From Kordiimonadales bacterium IMCC3096 (GTDB lineage: Bacteria > Pseudomonadota > Alphaproteobacteria > Minwuiales > Minwuiaceae), in contig CP018227.1 in the NCBI GenBank assembly GCA_016865035.1, forward strand, positions 3,666,115-3,730,114: a stretch of 64,000 nt of DNA, read 5' to 3'. Position numbers and translations under genes: made by a program. Shown here in pieces: positions 46,252 to 55,480 of the stretch (position 1 is the first letter of the stretch; each line of letters starts with the position of its first letter). The notes under the pieces are model-generated. The model was not told the DNA's origin, did not search any database, and saw only the letters and a list, made by a program, of their open reading frames with translations.

Positions 46252-47001
46252 ATGAGCATTCCGCAGTTCCTGCCCGGTGTACCAGTTGATCGGGTCATTG
46301 CCAGGCTGGCGAAAGCTGGCGGTAAGGAGATTGAGTCAGGCAAGTTCTCCAGTGCAGAGAGTTCGGCGGCACTTGCGGTCAACTGTTTCGGCTGGTTCAT
46401 CGAATGCCCGGAACGATTGCCGTCGTTCCCCGGTCTGACGCATTCCGGCACGCCTGAGATGGTCGATGTTGAGTTCTGTGCGAGGTTTCCGTGGCGAGGG
46501 GGAAGGCATCCCTGGCTCGATGCTGTGGTCCAGACGCCAACGACCCTCATCGGCATCGAGAGCAAGCGCTTCGAGCCATTCAGAGATATAAAGAAGGTCA
46601 AGCTTTCTGGCGCCTATGACCGGCCTGTCTGGGGCAACAACATGCGGCGCTTCGAGGCAATGCGGGATCGCTTGCGTTCTGGTGCGGAGCAGTTCGTTCA
46701 TCTCGACGCAGCGCAACTTGTGAAGCATGCGTTTGGTCTGGTGACCGAGGGCGGTCGCCGGGGCAGGGCGCCAGTGCTTCTCTACCTCTTTGCCGAACCT
46801 GCAAAGCGCGGCGACAGGCCAATCGCGCCGGAGAAACTGCAGTTGCATCGCGACGAGATTGCCCGGTTCGGGGCGGCGGTCGCTGGCGACGATGTCCGGT
46901 TCCTGGGCTGTAGCTACAGAGAATGGCTTATCGAATGGGATCAACTTGATGTCGACGTTGCAGGTCACGCCGGCGCATTACTCGCGGCATTTGAGCCTTG
47001 A
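46252..47001 (+). CDS. Conserved protein with PD-(D/E)XK-like motif
   Basis: A 249-residue protein. EMVDVEFCARFPWRGGRHPW, then LDAVVQTPTTLIGIESKRFE and PFRDIKKVKLSGAYDRPVWG form a likely PD-(D/E)XK core with Asp and E-S-K. The end contains CSYREWLIEWDQ. It may be a restriction-type nuclease, but I know no characterised member. It lies about 100 bases after the endonuclease I gene on the same strand. Confidence 0.6.
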   Translation: MSIPQFLPGVPVDRVIARLAKAGGKEIESGKFSSAESSAALAVNCFGWFIECPERLPSFPGLTHSGTPEMVDVEFCARFPWRGGRHPWLDAVVQTPTTLIGIESKRFEPFRDIKKVKLSGAYDRPVWGNNMRRFEAMRDRLRSGAEQFVHLDAAQLVKHAFGLVTEGGRRGRAPVLLYLFAEPAKRGDRPIAPEKLQLHRDEIARFGAAVAGDDVRFLGCSYREWLIEWDQLDVDVAGHAGALLAAFEP

Positions 47002-47167
47002 GGCAGAGCCATCATGACTAGCTGCGCGGAGATTTCTGACCCCAAATCATCACCGCCCGCACTCGATTCTCGATGGGCTCACCCCGCGGAAGTGTCATCA
47101 ACGGTCCAGAACGGACCAAACCCTGAACAGCACTAACATATAGGCGCGGACTCGAAGGGGAGCAGGT

Positions 47168-47284
47168 CACAGTCCTGCTCTATATCCGCTTCCCTCTTTC
47201 ATTGCGGCAGGTCGAAGACCTGCTGCATGAGCGTGGGATCGACATCAGCCACGAGACCATCCGGTTCTGGTGGAATCGCTTCAT
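47168..47284 (+). pseudogene. IS6-family transposase fragment
   Basis: About 39 codons matching the N-terminus of the IS6 transposase: TVLLYIRFPLSLRQVEDLLH, ERGIDISHETIRFWWNRF. Both ends are lost. Its DNA differs from the three intact copies, so it came from another subtype. The following bases up to 47415 show no gene. Confidence 0.75.
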
Positions 47285-47415
47285 TCGTCCTGCACTGAGC
47301 CTATTTTTTTTGGACCGCCGGACGTTTGTTTTTTCCGGGGGGCAGAGCAGGGCAGAGCAGAGCACGATCAACCCTAGGGGTACGGTAAGAGAGCACAGGC
47401 CGCCTGCTGATTGGC

Positions 47416-49083
47416 CTAGGAAATTCCGAACATCGATCGACAGAAGGCGTTCTTTGAACTGCCCACAATGACAAGCTGAACCGTGGGCCGAGTGAGGCCG
47501 CAATAGAGCAGGTTCTGATCAAGCTCACGGTTCATATCCGGATCAACATCGGTCAGGATCACAAGTGGTGCCTGTTGGCCCTTGAAGCGCCGGATGGTTT
47601 CGAAGATGAGTTCACCCTCAGTGTAGACCTGCGCTGATCCCTCATATTTCGTGGTAAAGCGGCGCACACGCCGACCGGCGATCATCTCGACTGATCCAAA
47701 GACGTTGTTTGCAAGGCCGCGCATCGAGACGATAGCGATATCTCCTGGTTCAAAACCTCTGTTCAGAGCCTTCTGAATAACGTGCTCAACGATGTCTATT
47801 TGTTCCGCCGGATCAGCGTATCCGTACATGCTGACACCTAGGCCTTCTTCGTCATTCGACGCGAGGAAGCGGTCCGGAAAGATCTTCTCGATAAGCCGGC
47901 AGACGCTAAGCGGATTGCGATAGTTGCGTCGCAGGTTCAACGTCACGAAGCCATCAAGCTTCGCCGACTCGTATTTCGACTGATTGAGATCCTGGTAGGG
48001 ATCCTCAAGGAAGAGGATCGCGCAACCTTCCTTGCCGAAGAGCTTTACAAATTCGAATGGATAGTCGCCGATATCCTGTCCCTCATCGACAACGATCAGA
48101 TCGTAGCACGCATCCGCTTCGGTGAGATGACCAATGATCTCGTCCAGCAGGGCCTGCCATTCATCATGGGACCGATTGCGTGCTTCGTATTCGATTCCAA
48201 CATCGGATCTGTTGCAATAGTCATGGATCAGTCCGTGGAAGGTTGAGACATCAACCTTGTCGCCGAGCGCCTGGGAAACAGCTTCCTTCAGCGGATAGTT
48301 GAAGCAGACGAACAGAGCCTTCTCGCCCCTTTCAACCGCCCGGGTCAGGAAGTGCATGGAGATCTGGGATTTTCCGCAGCCGGCAACACCAGAAATCCTC
48401 AGCCGAAACGGCTCCATCGAAAGACCTTCGATGTATTCGAGCCCGCCGTGCAGGAGCTGAACAAAGCGCTCACCGGCACTGTCACGGAGGCTTGAGATAT
48501 CTGGCACCAAGGCGAGCGTGTTCCGGAAAAACCGATCTACCAACTGTCCGTGTTCTGTCAATGCGGATGGGCCACCCAGTCGTTTCTGGATAACGAAACA
48601 CAGCATGGAGCGGTCAGTCGCGTCGATGATGTTCTGTCGGTCGAGCCCGGCCGCGTTAAGGTTCCGCACCTTGTAGTTGGGACAGTAGAGCAGGTAGTCG
48701 ATATCGAGGCCGCTCTCACCCCTATTTTGTCGGTCGAACTGCTGCATCAGCCCGGACCGCGAATTGTGGATCTGTTGGGCAACACTCTTGTCCTGACCAT
48801 CATATTCCTTGAATAGCCCAGCCCCCTTCTCAACCAGGGTGCCCATCTTCTGCTCGATCAGCAGGGCCTTGCCGGCGGGGTTGGTGACAACAAAGTCCAC
48901 CTCCCTCGCATGGGAACGGCCCTGATCCCTCAAGCTCCAATTCACACCGAAAAAGACCCGAAAATGATCCGGAAGTTCGTCAGCCAGGAGTTCGAGGGTC
49001 TCAACTTCGGCTCGGCGGCCGGCTGACATGTTAGCCCGGACCGCGGCGGGCGGCATCGCCCCTGACGGATAGATTTTCGCCAA
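47416..49083 (-). CDS. NERD nuclease domain plus UvrD-like SF1 helicase
   Basis: A 555-residue protein. The NERD part (about residues 20-150) has REVDFVVTNPAGKALLIEQK, a PD-(D/E)XK-like core. The helicase part has Walker A ISGVAGCGKSQISM, Walker B DLIVVDEGQDIGDYPFEFV, and motif III/IV-like FLEDPYQDLNQ and LRRNYRNP, ending YCGLTRPTVQLVIVG. TTG 49083 is preferred because a GAAGGGGGG run lies just upstream and the frame gives AKIYPSGAMPP; ATG 49056 is an alternative. Such fusions process DNA and occur in defence islands. It stands next to the BrxR-type WYL gene on the same strand. Confidence 0.85.
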   Translation of the reverse strand: MAKIYPSGAMPPAAVRANMSAGRRAEVETLELLADELPDHFRVFFGVNWSLRDQGRSHAREVDFVVTNPAGKALLIEQKMGTLVEKGAGLFKEYDGQDKSVAQQIHNSRSGLMQQFDRQNRGESGLDIDYLLYCPNYKVRNLNAAGLDRQNIIDATDRSMLCFVIQKRLGGPSALTEHGQLVDRFFRNTLALVPDISSLRDSAGERFVQLLHGGLEYIEGLSMEPFRLRISGVAGCGKSQISMHFLTRAVERGEKALFVCFNYPLKEAVSQALGDKVDVSTFHGLIHDYCNRSDVGIEYEARNRSHDEWQALLDEIIGHLTEADACYDLIVVDEGQDIGDYPFEFVKLFGKEGCAILFLEDPYQDLNQSKYESAKLDGFVTLNLRRNYRNPLSVCRLIEKIFPDRFLASNDEEGLGVSMYGYADPAEQIDIVEHVIQKALNRGFEPGDIAIVSMRGLANNVFGSVEMIAGRRVRRFTTKYEGSAQVYTEGELIFETIRRFKGQQAPLVILTDVDPDMNRELDQNLLYCGLTRPTVQLVIVGSSKNAFCRSMFGIS

Positions 49084-49267
49084 CTCACCCCCCCCTTCGT
49101 CAGGACCGCACCCGTGACAAGCCGCAACTATCGTCCCTTGCGAGACCCGAGATAGCAGCGGGGCTGTCAGCCAGCAACGCTTGGCTGCATTAAACAGCCT
49201 CACGCCGTCTTAGGATAGTTCGGGCCAGATACACCGTCTGCCAGATCAGGCCAATCGGTCCGGGAGA

Positions 49268-50065
49268 TCAAACCTGGATCAACTCATACTCTGTTTTCGC
49301 CCGCTCAAGCCGAGCCCCCATTTCACCAATGCCCCATCGATGATCGAAGAAAAACTCCAGCGGTTTTCGCGTTTCTATCTTAAGGAACTCATCTTCAAAA
49401 CCAAACTCACGTCGCACCACCCGAGCTTGCTCATCCGACAGGCCCGTCTTTGGCCGGAGCCAGATCGTCACCTTTGTGAACCAGTCCTCGTCGACTGGTA
49501 GTTTTTCATCGACTGTTCTCTCTTGGAAGGAACTGTCCAGTTCAATCCGAACCGGCAGGTAGGTACGATACGCGCTGTGGTCGAAGCTGTAGGCGCGGAT
49601 ATGTACGGCTTCGCCGTCAGAGGTGAAACGCTGAGGCGCGATCCATTGCGAACGCGACCGATCCGACGACATTGAGGTGTAGCGTATATGTACTGCTGTG
49701 CCAGAGCGGATCGCTTGATATAGCCGGGAAATGATCTTCGGGTCGGCTCCGCGCTGTGGGGTAGGCAAAATTGCAGAAGGCTCTGCACGGTCTCGCCGTC
49801 CGACGATGTCGAACGCTTCGGACAATTTGGTTGGGACGAGTGGCCTGTGCTTGGCGGACGCGAGATAGCTCTTATTGACCAGATGATAAATGGGGGGCTC
49901 CGGCGCGAGCCCCAGATAGGCCTTGAAGTCGAGCGCAGCCTGAGCGACCGAAATCTCGAAGCGGTCCACCAGATCGCGCCGGTTGGCAGCCCCGCGCCAG
50001 GTGAAGCACCGGTCCAGAAAGACCAAGCGCTCTCGCTGCGCGAATTTCAGATCGTCGAGGGACAT
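49268..50065 (-). CDS. BrxR/CapW-type WYL repressor (module 3)
   Basis: A 265-residue protein. The N-terminal winged helix is LKFAQRERLVFLDRCFTWRG, ANRRDLVDRFEISVAQAALD. The WYL domain is VHIRYTSMSSDRSRSQWIAP and VHIRAYSFDHSAYRTYLPVR. The WCX-like end is VTIWLRPKTGLSDEQARVV. This architecture matches BrxR and CapW, which repress phage-defence operons until a signal is sensed. It is shorter than the WYL proteins of modules 1 and 2 and of a different subgroup. It is divergent from sbcD with a 77-bp gap holding an inverted repeat. Confidence 0.9.
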   Translation of the reverse strand: MSLDDLKFAQRERLVFLDRCFTWRGAANRRDLVDRFEISVAQAALDFKAYLGLAPEPPIYHLVNKSYLASAKHRPLVPTKLSEAFDIVGRRDRAEPSAILPTPQRGADPKIISRLYQAIRSGTAVHIRYTSMSSDRSRSQWIAPQRFTSDGEAVHIRAYSFDHSAYRTYLPVRIELDSSFQERTVDEKLPVDEDWFTKVTIWLRPKTGLSDEQARVVRREFGFEDEFLKIETRKPLEFFFDHRWGIGEMGARLERAKTEYELIQV

Positions 50066-50112
50066 GATTAGAATCCTAGCTTGACTCGCTCGGCACAGTC
50101 CATATAAAAAAT

Positions 50113-50136
50113 ATTCGTATACAAATTATACGGAAT
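50113..50136. promoter_or_regulatory. Inverted repeat, candidate operator of the BrxR-like repressor
   Basis: ATTCGTATA, five bases, then TATACGGAAT, in the AT-rich 77-bp gap between the divergent repressor and sbcD genes. Its right arm ends seven bases before the sbcD ATG. BrxR-type proteins bind such palindromes; binding here is inference. Confidence 0.6.
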
Positions 50137-50142
50137 TTCGGC

Positions 50143-51285
50143 ATGAGAATTCTTCACACCTCGGATCTCCATCTTGGGCGCCAGTTCAACGGTATTCCGC
50201 TCGACGACGACCACGCCGCAATCCTGAACCAAATCGTCACGACCGTGATCGAGCGCGAAGTGGATATCCTGATCATCGCAGGAGACATTTATGACCGTGC
50301 GTCGCCGCCGGAGACCGCGGTGCGTTTGTTCAACACATTCCTCAATCGTATCGCCTACGAGACCGACGCTGCGTTGGTCATGATCGCAGGCAACCATGAC
50401 TCGGGCCATCGGATCGAAGCCATGTCGATCATGACCGACAAAGCGCGCGCCCTGATCCGGGGCGGCGTGATCCGCGACGAGGAACCTCTGATCCTTGGAG
50501 ACCGGTGGGGGACTGTCGCGTTTTCTGCGCTTCCCTTTGCCTATGAATACGCTGCACGGGAATGCTTCGAAGACGAAGCGATGCAGACCCCTGAACACGT
50601 CCTCAGAGCCCAGCTTACTTCAGCTCGGGCACATGTCCCGGATGAGACGCGCTGGGTGGTCATCGCACATGCCTTTGTTTCGGGCGCAGCAGTCAGCGAA
50701 AGCGAACGCTCTCTCACCCGCGTCGGCGGGATCGAGACTGTCCCATCCTCCGTATTCGATGGGGCGGCGTATGTTGCGCTGGGGCATCTGCACCGTCCCC
50801 AGACAGCCGGCGCAGATCACATCCGGTATTCAGGCTCTCCGCTTGCCTTCGGCTTTGATGAATCCGGCTCCGAAAAATCAATGTGCCTTATCGAACTCGA
50901 TGGCGCCGGCGGCGTCGAATTTGAAACAGTCCCCTACGCGCCCATCAGGCAGGCCCGAGTGCTTCGGGGAACGCATGCTGAATTGCTTCTGGGAGAGCCC
51001 TCAGAGGACTTCGTGAAAGCAATCCTCACAGACGACGCACCGATCATTGATGGCATGAAGCGTTTACGTGCCGTCTTTCCGAATGCCTGCGACCTTGTCT
51101 ACGAGCGAGATGAGAGACCTCCGGATGAGTTAGCCAGCACCGCAGGGCCCAGTCGCTTAGCTGAGCCCATTGATGTCATCAGCGACTTTGTCGGAGTTGT
51201 ACGGGCTGACGCCATCAGCGACGAAGAGTTCACCGTCGCCGCCACCACACTTCAGCAGATCCAGGAAGGGGAGGACGCCGAATGA
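50143..51285 (+). CDS. sbcD: Exonuclease SbcD (module 3)
   Basis: A 380-residue Mre11-type nuclease of the classical SbcD group. Motifs: MRILHTSDLHLGRQF, LIIAGDIYDRASPP, VMIAGNHDSGHRIE, WVVIAHAFVSGAA and YVALGHLHRPQTAG. With SbcC it cuts hairpins and protein-blocked ends. It overlaps sbcC by four bases (ATGA). Housekeeping SbcCD can be chromosomal, but position in the island, IS neighbours and a BrxR-like repressor suggest a defence or mobile version. Confidence 0.93.
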   Translation: MRILHTSDLHLGRQFNGIPLDDDHAAILNQIVTTVIEREVDILIIAGDIYDRASPPETAVRLFNTFLNRIAYETDAALVMIAGNHDSGHRIEAMSIMTDKARALIRGGVIRDEEPLILGDRWGTVAFSALPFAYEYAARECFEDEAMQTPEHVLRAQLTSARAHVPDETRWVVIAHAFVSGAAVSESERSLTRVGGIETVPSSVFDGAAYVALGHLHRPQTAGADHIRYSGSPLAFGFDESGSEKSMCLIELDGAGGVEFETVPYAPIRQARVLRGTHAELLLGEPSEDFVKAILTDDAPIIDGMKRLRAVFPNACDLVYERDERPPDELASTAGPSRLAEPIDVISDFVGVVRADAISDEEFTVAATTLQQIQEGEDAE

Positions 51286-54200
51286 GACCCGTCCGACTGA
51301 CGATGCAGGCATTTGGCCCCTATGCCGGGCGTGAGACGATCGATTTCCGGGAGGCGGTTGAGACCGGCCTGTTCGGTATCTACGGCCAGACTGGATCCGG
51401 CAAGTCGTCAATTTTCAGTGCTATGACGTTTGCGCTGTTTGGGCAGGCCGCAAAGTCGGAGCAGGAGGCATCATCACTTCGGTCCGATCACGCAGATGCC
51501 GGCCTGATCACCGAGGTCGAACTGGTCTTTGATGTCGGATCGAAGCGCTACGTTGTCGTGCGTCGGCCGGAACAGTCCCGACCAAAGAAGCGCGGCGAGG
51601 GTGAAACCAAGACCCAGCACGAAGCTTTCCTCTTTGACGCCACAGGTCGCGCCCTCGATGACCTGAAGGATGGCTCATACGGCCCTGTCATCGCCGAAAA
51701 GAAGGTCCGCACCGTAGATGACGCCGTCACTGACCTGTTGGGGTATGGGTCCGAGCAGTTTCGGCAGATTGTGCTTTTGCCCCAGGGCCGTTTCGAAACG
51801 TTCCTGGCGGCCAAAACCAAGGAGCGTCTCGGGATACTGCGCGACCTGTTTGATGTCTCTGTGTATCGGAACTTCACCGCAAAACTGAAAGCCGATGCAG
51901 AGGAGATCGAACGAAAGGTTCAAAGGGAACGTGAAGTTTGCGCAGGTCGCCTTGCCTCCGTGGGATTTGAAAGCACCGACGCCTTGCTCGAAGGGATCCA
52001 GTTTGCCGGCCAGCAATACCAGGAACGGGAAACGATCGAGACCGACGCCAGGACAGCTCATACGGCCGCTCAAAAGGCGCTTCAGACGGCCCAGACCCTA
52101 GAACAGAAATTCGCTGCCGCCGAGACCGCTCAGGAAGCGCTCGCAAAGCTCAATGAATGCAATACAGAAATGCAAGCGCTAGCCAAGCAGGTTGAACGGG
52201 CGGGACGTGCCAAAACTCTGCTCGATCCAGAACAATCCAAGGCTGCGGCTGCGAAAGAGGTTGAGCAAGCCACCGAAAAACTTAACTCTGCAAAAACCAC
52301 ACTTGATAAAGCCAATAAAAAGTCAGAGGCGGCGGAAAGGGCGCACAAATTTGAGGAAGACCGTGCCGGCGAAATTTATGACTTGCGCGGCCAGATCCGA
52401 GACCTAGCACAATTCAAGGTCACGCTTGAGAAAGCCCGGGGACAAGCAAAGGCTGTTGCCACAGCCGAAAGCAACGCGAAAGCGGCCAAATCAAACTGGC
52501 AGGCCGCGGCTCGGCAGCTTGAGGGACACCAATCAGAGTATCAAACCAAAGACGACGCACTCAAATCCGCGCGGAAAACCGAAGCTAAACGGATCGAGAT
52601 CAGCGGCAAGCTCAGTGAACTGAATCTGGCCCTCAGAAGTGCTGAGACCTACGCCAAAGCTACCGCGGCCGTTCAAGCTGCTTCGACAGCGGTCGCCAGG
52701 TTGGACTCAGATTACAAGCGGGCCGCTGCTAACGAGAAGGCTGCTCAGGTTGAGTTGCAATCTGCCGAACAGAAGCTCGCCGTAGTTCAAGCCCTTCATC
52801 TTGCCTCGCGCCTCCAGGATGGCGAACCGTGTCCAGTATGCGGCGGCACCGAGCACCCAGCTCCGGCTACGGGATCAATCGAACATGCCGGCCTTGACGG
52901 GGCTTTTCGCGAAGCGAAGGAAGTTTGCGAAACGGCCAAGCAAGAATCCCAGAAAATCAAAGCAAAACTCGACAGAGAAAGGGGCGCGCTGGGGGTCAAA
53001 GAAGCAAGACTCAAAGAACAAAAAAGGCCAAATATTGAATCAGAGCTTCTCAGAAAAAATTACATGGAGAAAAATGAAGCATTGAACAAATTGGGGCCAG
53101 CCACGGATGTTAATTTTGCCGAGAAAGAACTCGAAGAACTGGGTCAGAACGTCAAGGACTTGACGAACGAGCGAGATCAGCTGCAACAGCAATTCAACGA
53201 GCGTCAAAACGACCATTCAAGAGAGACGGTACGCCTCGAGGAAATGTTGAGTTCGGTTCCGAATGAACTACGCGATGGCAACGCTCTGACAAAGGCGATA
53301 AATACAAAGCAACTAGATCTAAAACGACGCTTAAAAGCTTTCGATGATGCAATCAAAGCAGCCAGTGAGGCAGCCAAGGAAGCAGTCGCGGCAAGTAGGG
53401 ACTTGGAGGCCGCGAAGGAGACCCTCACGAGCTCTAACGGAAGGCGCCAGAACGCTATCCAATCCTTCAACGCACGCTTAGCTGAGGTGGCGCTATCCGT
53501 CGAGGAGTTTGAGGCCCTCAAGCAGGCCATCAAGACAATGGGAGACGACCATGAAACGGTCGACGAATACAACAAGAGGCTATTGATTGCCGAGAACCGA
53601 TCAAATGATACGGCTGAAGCCATCGATGGGTTGGAACGTCCCAACCTCAAGGCCCTGGAAGTCAATCAGTCTGAGACTGATCGCATTTTGACCGGGGCTT
53701 CCGGTGACAAAGCCACCGCCAAGAGCCGCCTCGACAGTCTAAACGCACTGAAGGACGAACTTGCCCAAACCCTTCAGAATCTAGATGAGGAGGAAAAGGC
53801 TTCGGGTCCTCTTCGGTCCATCGCCGCGCTCGCAAACGGCGATAACTTTCAGAAGCTTGACCTCGAAACTTTCGCAATTGGCGCCATGTTTGACCAGGTG
53901 CTTGAGGCCGCCAATCTGAGACTTGGCCCTATGACTGCCAATCGATATCGGCTGGAACGCGACCTCGAAGGAAGTGGGCGCGGCCGACGAGGGTTGGGCA
54001 TTCAGGCTTTTGATCAATTCACTGGAAAGACGCGGCCAACATCGTCACTGTCCGGGGGGGAAACGTTCATCGCCGCTCTGGCCTTGGCGCTTGGCCTTGC
54101 CGATGTTGTCGAAAGTTCGTCCGGTAAAGTCCGATTGGATACGATCTTCATCGATGAAGGCTTCGGCAGCCTGGATACGGAAAATGGGTCCGGCACACTC

Positions 54201-54356
54201 GACCAGGTCCTCAATGTGTTGAACAATTTGGTCAGTCAGAACCGTGCAGTCGGCCTGATCTCTCATGTGCCGCTCGTGCAGGAGGCGATCCCAAATGGCT
54301 TCTATGTGAGAAAGCATCTGACGGGTAGTAGCATCGAAACCCGAGCTCCCATGTGA
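51282..54356 (+). CDS. sbcC: Exonuclease subunit SbcC (module 3)
   Basis: A 1024-residue SMC-like ATPase. Walker A GIYGQTGSGKSS (residues 35-42), Q-loop region QIVLLPQGRFETFLAA, long coiled coil with a central zinc hook GEPCPVCGGTEHP (about 516-519), signature TSSLSGGETFIAALALALGL and Walker B DTIFIDEGFGSLD. Complete and partner of the upstream sbcD. Unlike the module 2 ATPase it keeps the zinc hook, so the two systems belong to different subfamilies. Confidence 0.94.
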   Translation: MRPVRLTMQAFGPYAGRETIDFREAVETGLFGIYGQTGSGKSSIFSAMTFALFGQAAKSEQEASSLRSDHADAGLITEVELVFDVGSKRYVVVRRPEQSRPKKRGEGETKTQHEAFLFDATGRALDDLKDGSYGPVIAEKKVRTVDDAVTDLLGYGSEQFRQIVLLPQGRFETFLAAKTKERLGILRDLFDVSVYRNFTAKLKADAEEIERKVQREREVCAGRLASVGFESTDALLEGIQFAGQQYQERETIETDARTAHTAAQKALQTAQTLEQKFAAAETAQEALAKLNECNTEMQALAKQVERAGRAKTLLDPEQSKAAAAKEVEQATEKLNSAKTTLDKANKKSEAAERAHKFEEDRAGEIYDLRGQIRDLAQFKVTLEKARGQAKAVATAESNAKAAKSNWQAAARQLEGHQSEYQTKDDALKSARKTEAKRIEISGKLSELNLALRSAETYAKATAAVQAASTAVARLDSDYKRAAANEKAAQVELQSAEQKLAVVQALHLASRLQDGEPCPVCGGTEHPAPATGSIEHAGLDGAFREAKEVCETAKQESQKIKAKLDRERGALGVKEARLKEQKRPNIESELLRKNYMEKNEALNKLGPATDVNFAEKELEELGQNVKDLTNERDQLQQQFNERQNDHSRETVRLEEMLSSVPNELRDGNALTKAINTKQLDLKRRLKAFDDAIKAASEAAKEAVAASRDLEAAKETLTSSNGRRQNAIQSFNARLAEVALSVEEFEALKQAIKTMGDDHETVDEYNKRLLIAENRSNDTAEAIDGLERPNLKALEVNQSETDRILTGASGDKATAKSRLDSLNALKDELAQTLQNLDEEEKASGPLRSIAALANGDNFQKLDLETFAIGAMFDQVLEAANLRLGPMTANRYRLERDLEGSGRGRRGLGIQAFDQFTGKTRPTSSLSGGETFIAALALALGLADVVESSSGKVRLDTIFIDEGFGSLDTENGSGTLDQVLNVLNNLVSQNRAVGLISHVPLVQEAIPNGFYVRKHLTGSSIETRAPM

Positions 54357-54385
54357 GGCCGTTTACCGGAGGTGGCCACAACGCT

Positions 54386-54505
54386 TGCTCTGCCTCCTGG
54401 AAACTGGATCGTTCAGAGTTAGAGTTTTCAGCTTGAGCATCCCAGGGCAAGGGGGAGACGGTGTACAAATCGAAGAACCGCTCGATGCAGCGAGGAGCGC
54501 AAAAG
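54386..54505 (+). repeat. IS-end remnant truncated by IS6 copy 3
   Basis: TGCTCTGCCTCCTGGAAACT, then GTTAGAGTTTTCAGCTTGAG, running to the IS6 left end at 54506. It is homologous to 7131-7219, where IS6 copy 2 also abuts the same kind of remnant. Confidence 0.55.
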
Positions 54506-55313
54506 GGCATTGTCAGAGCAAATTCGGAGCGGATCCAGTCCGTTCCCGGTAAGCTGGGCGGATGCGTAATCCTTTCCGTTATTTCAACAGCTCGCCAGCG
54601 GTGATCCGCACTGCGGTCCTGCTCTACATCCGGTTCCCGCTGTCGCTGCGCCAGGTCGAAGACCTGCTGCACGAAAGGGGCATCGACATCAGCCTTGAGA
54701 CGGTCCGGTTCTGGTGGAACCGCTTCGGATCCATCTTCGCCGCCGAACTTCGAAACCGGCAGCGGAGAACGGCTCGTCAGCACATCCAGTGGCGGTGGCA
54801 CATGGATGAGGTTTTCGTCCGGGTCAACGGCGAGCGACGCTATCTCTGGCGGGCCGTGGATCATGAAGGTGAGGTACTGGAAGTCTATGTCACGAAGACG
54901 CGGGATCGCAGGGCTGCGCTGGATTTCCTTAAGCGCGCATTGAAGCGATTCAGCTCACCACGCAGCATCGTAACCGACCGCCTTCGTTCTTATCGCGCGG
55001 CACTCTCGGACCTGGGCATCGCCGGTCGCCAGGACACGACCAGATGGTTGAACAACCGGGCGGAAAATTCCCATCAGCCGTTCCGACGACGGGAACGATC
55101 CATGCAGCGATTCCGAAGTCCGGCGACGCTACAGAAGTTTGTCTCCGTCCACGCTGCCATCCATAATCACTTCAACCTCGATCGCCATCTCACCTGTCGG
55201 ACCGACTTCAGGCGGCGCCGCGATGCGGCGCTTGCTGAATGGCGACAGTTGGCGATCTGACCTCACCCAGATACAGCTCTGCTGCGCCGGGGTCAGATTG
55301 CTCTGACAATGCC
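54506..55313 (+). mobile_element. IS6-family element, copy 3
   Basis: 808 bp with ends GGCATTGTCAGAGCAAAT and ATTGCTCTGACAATGCC, direct orientation with copies 1 and 2. It stands between sbcC and the terminase-like gene. Confidence 0.9.
54562..55260 (+). CDS. IS6-family transposase
   Basis: 232-residue DDE transposase (HMDEVFVRVNGERRYLW, SIVTDRLRSYRAAL, NNRAENSHQPFRRRE), nearly identical to 7277-7975. Confidence 0.95.
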   Translation: MRNPFRYFNSSPAVIRTAVLLYIRFPLSLRQVEDLLHERGIDISLETVRFWWNRFGSIFAAELRNRQRRTARQHIQWRWHMDEVFVRVNGERRYLWRAVDHEGEVLEVYVTKTRDRRAALDFLKRALKRFSSPRSIVTDRLRSYRAALSDLGIAGRQDTTRWLNNRAENSHQPFRRRERSMQRFRSPATLQKFVSVHAAIHNHFNLDRHLTCRTDFRRRRDAALAEWRQLAI

Positions 55314-55480
55314 CGCCACCGAGTTCGACATACAAGGACTGGAGTTGGATTGGACGTGCGTCTGTTGGGATTTGGATCTGCGGCGAAATCAGGCCTGGGC
55401 CGCCCACAAATTTGTGGGCACGCGTTGGCAGCGCGTCGGGAAAGCAGATCGTAAGCTGTTCCTGAACCGGGACGCCGTTC

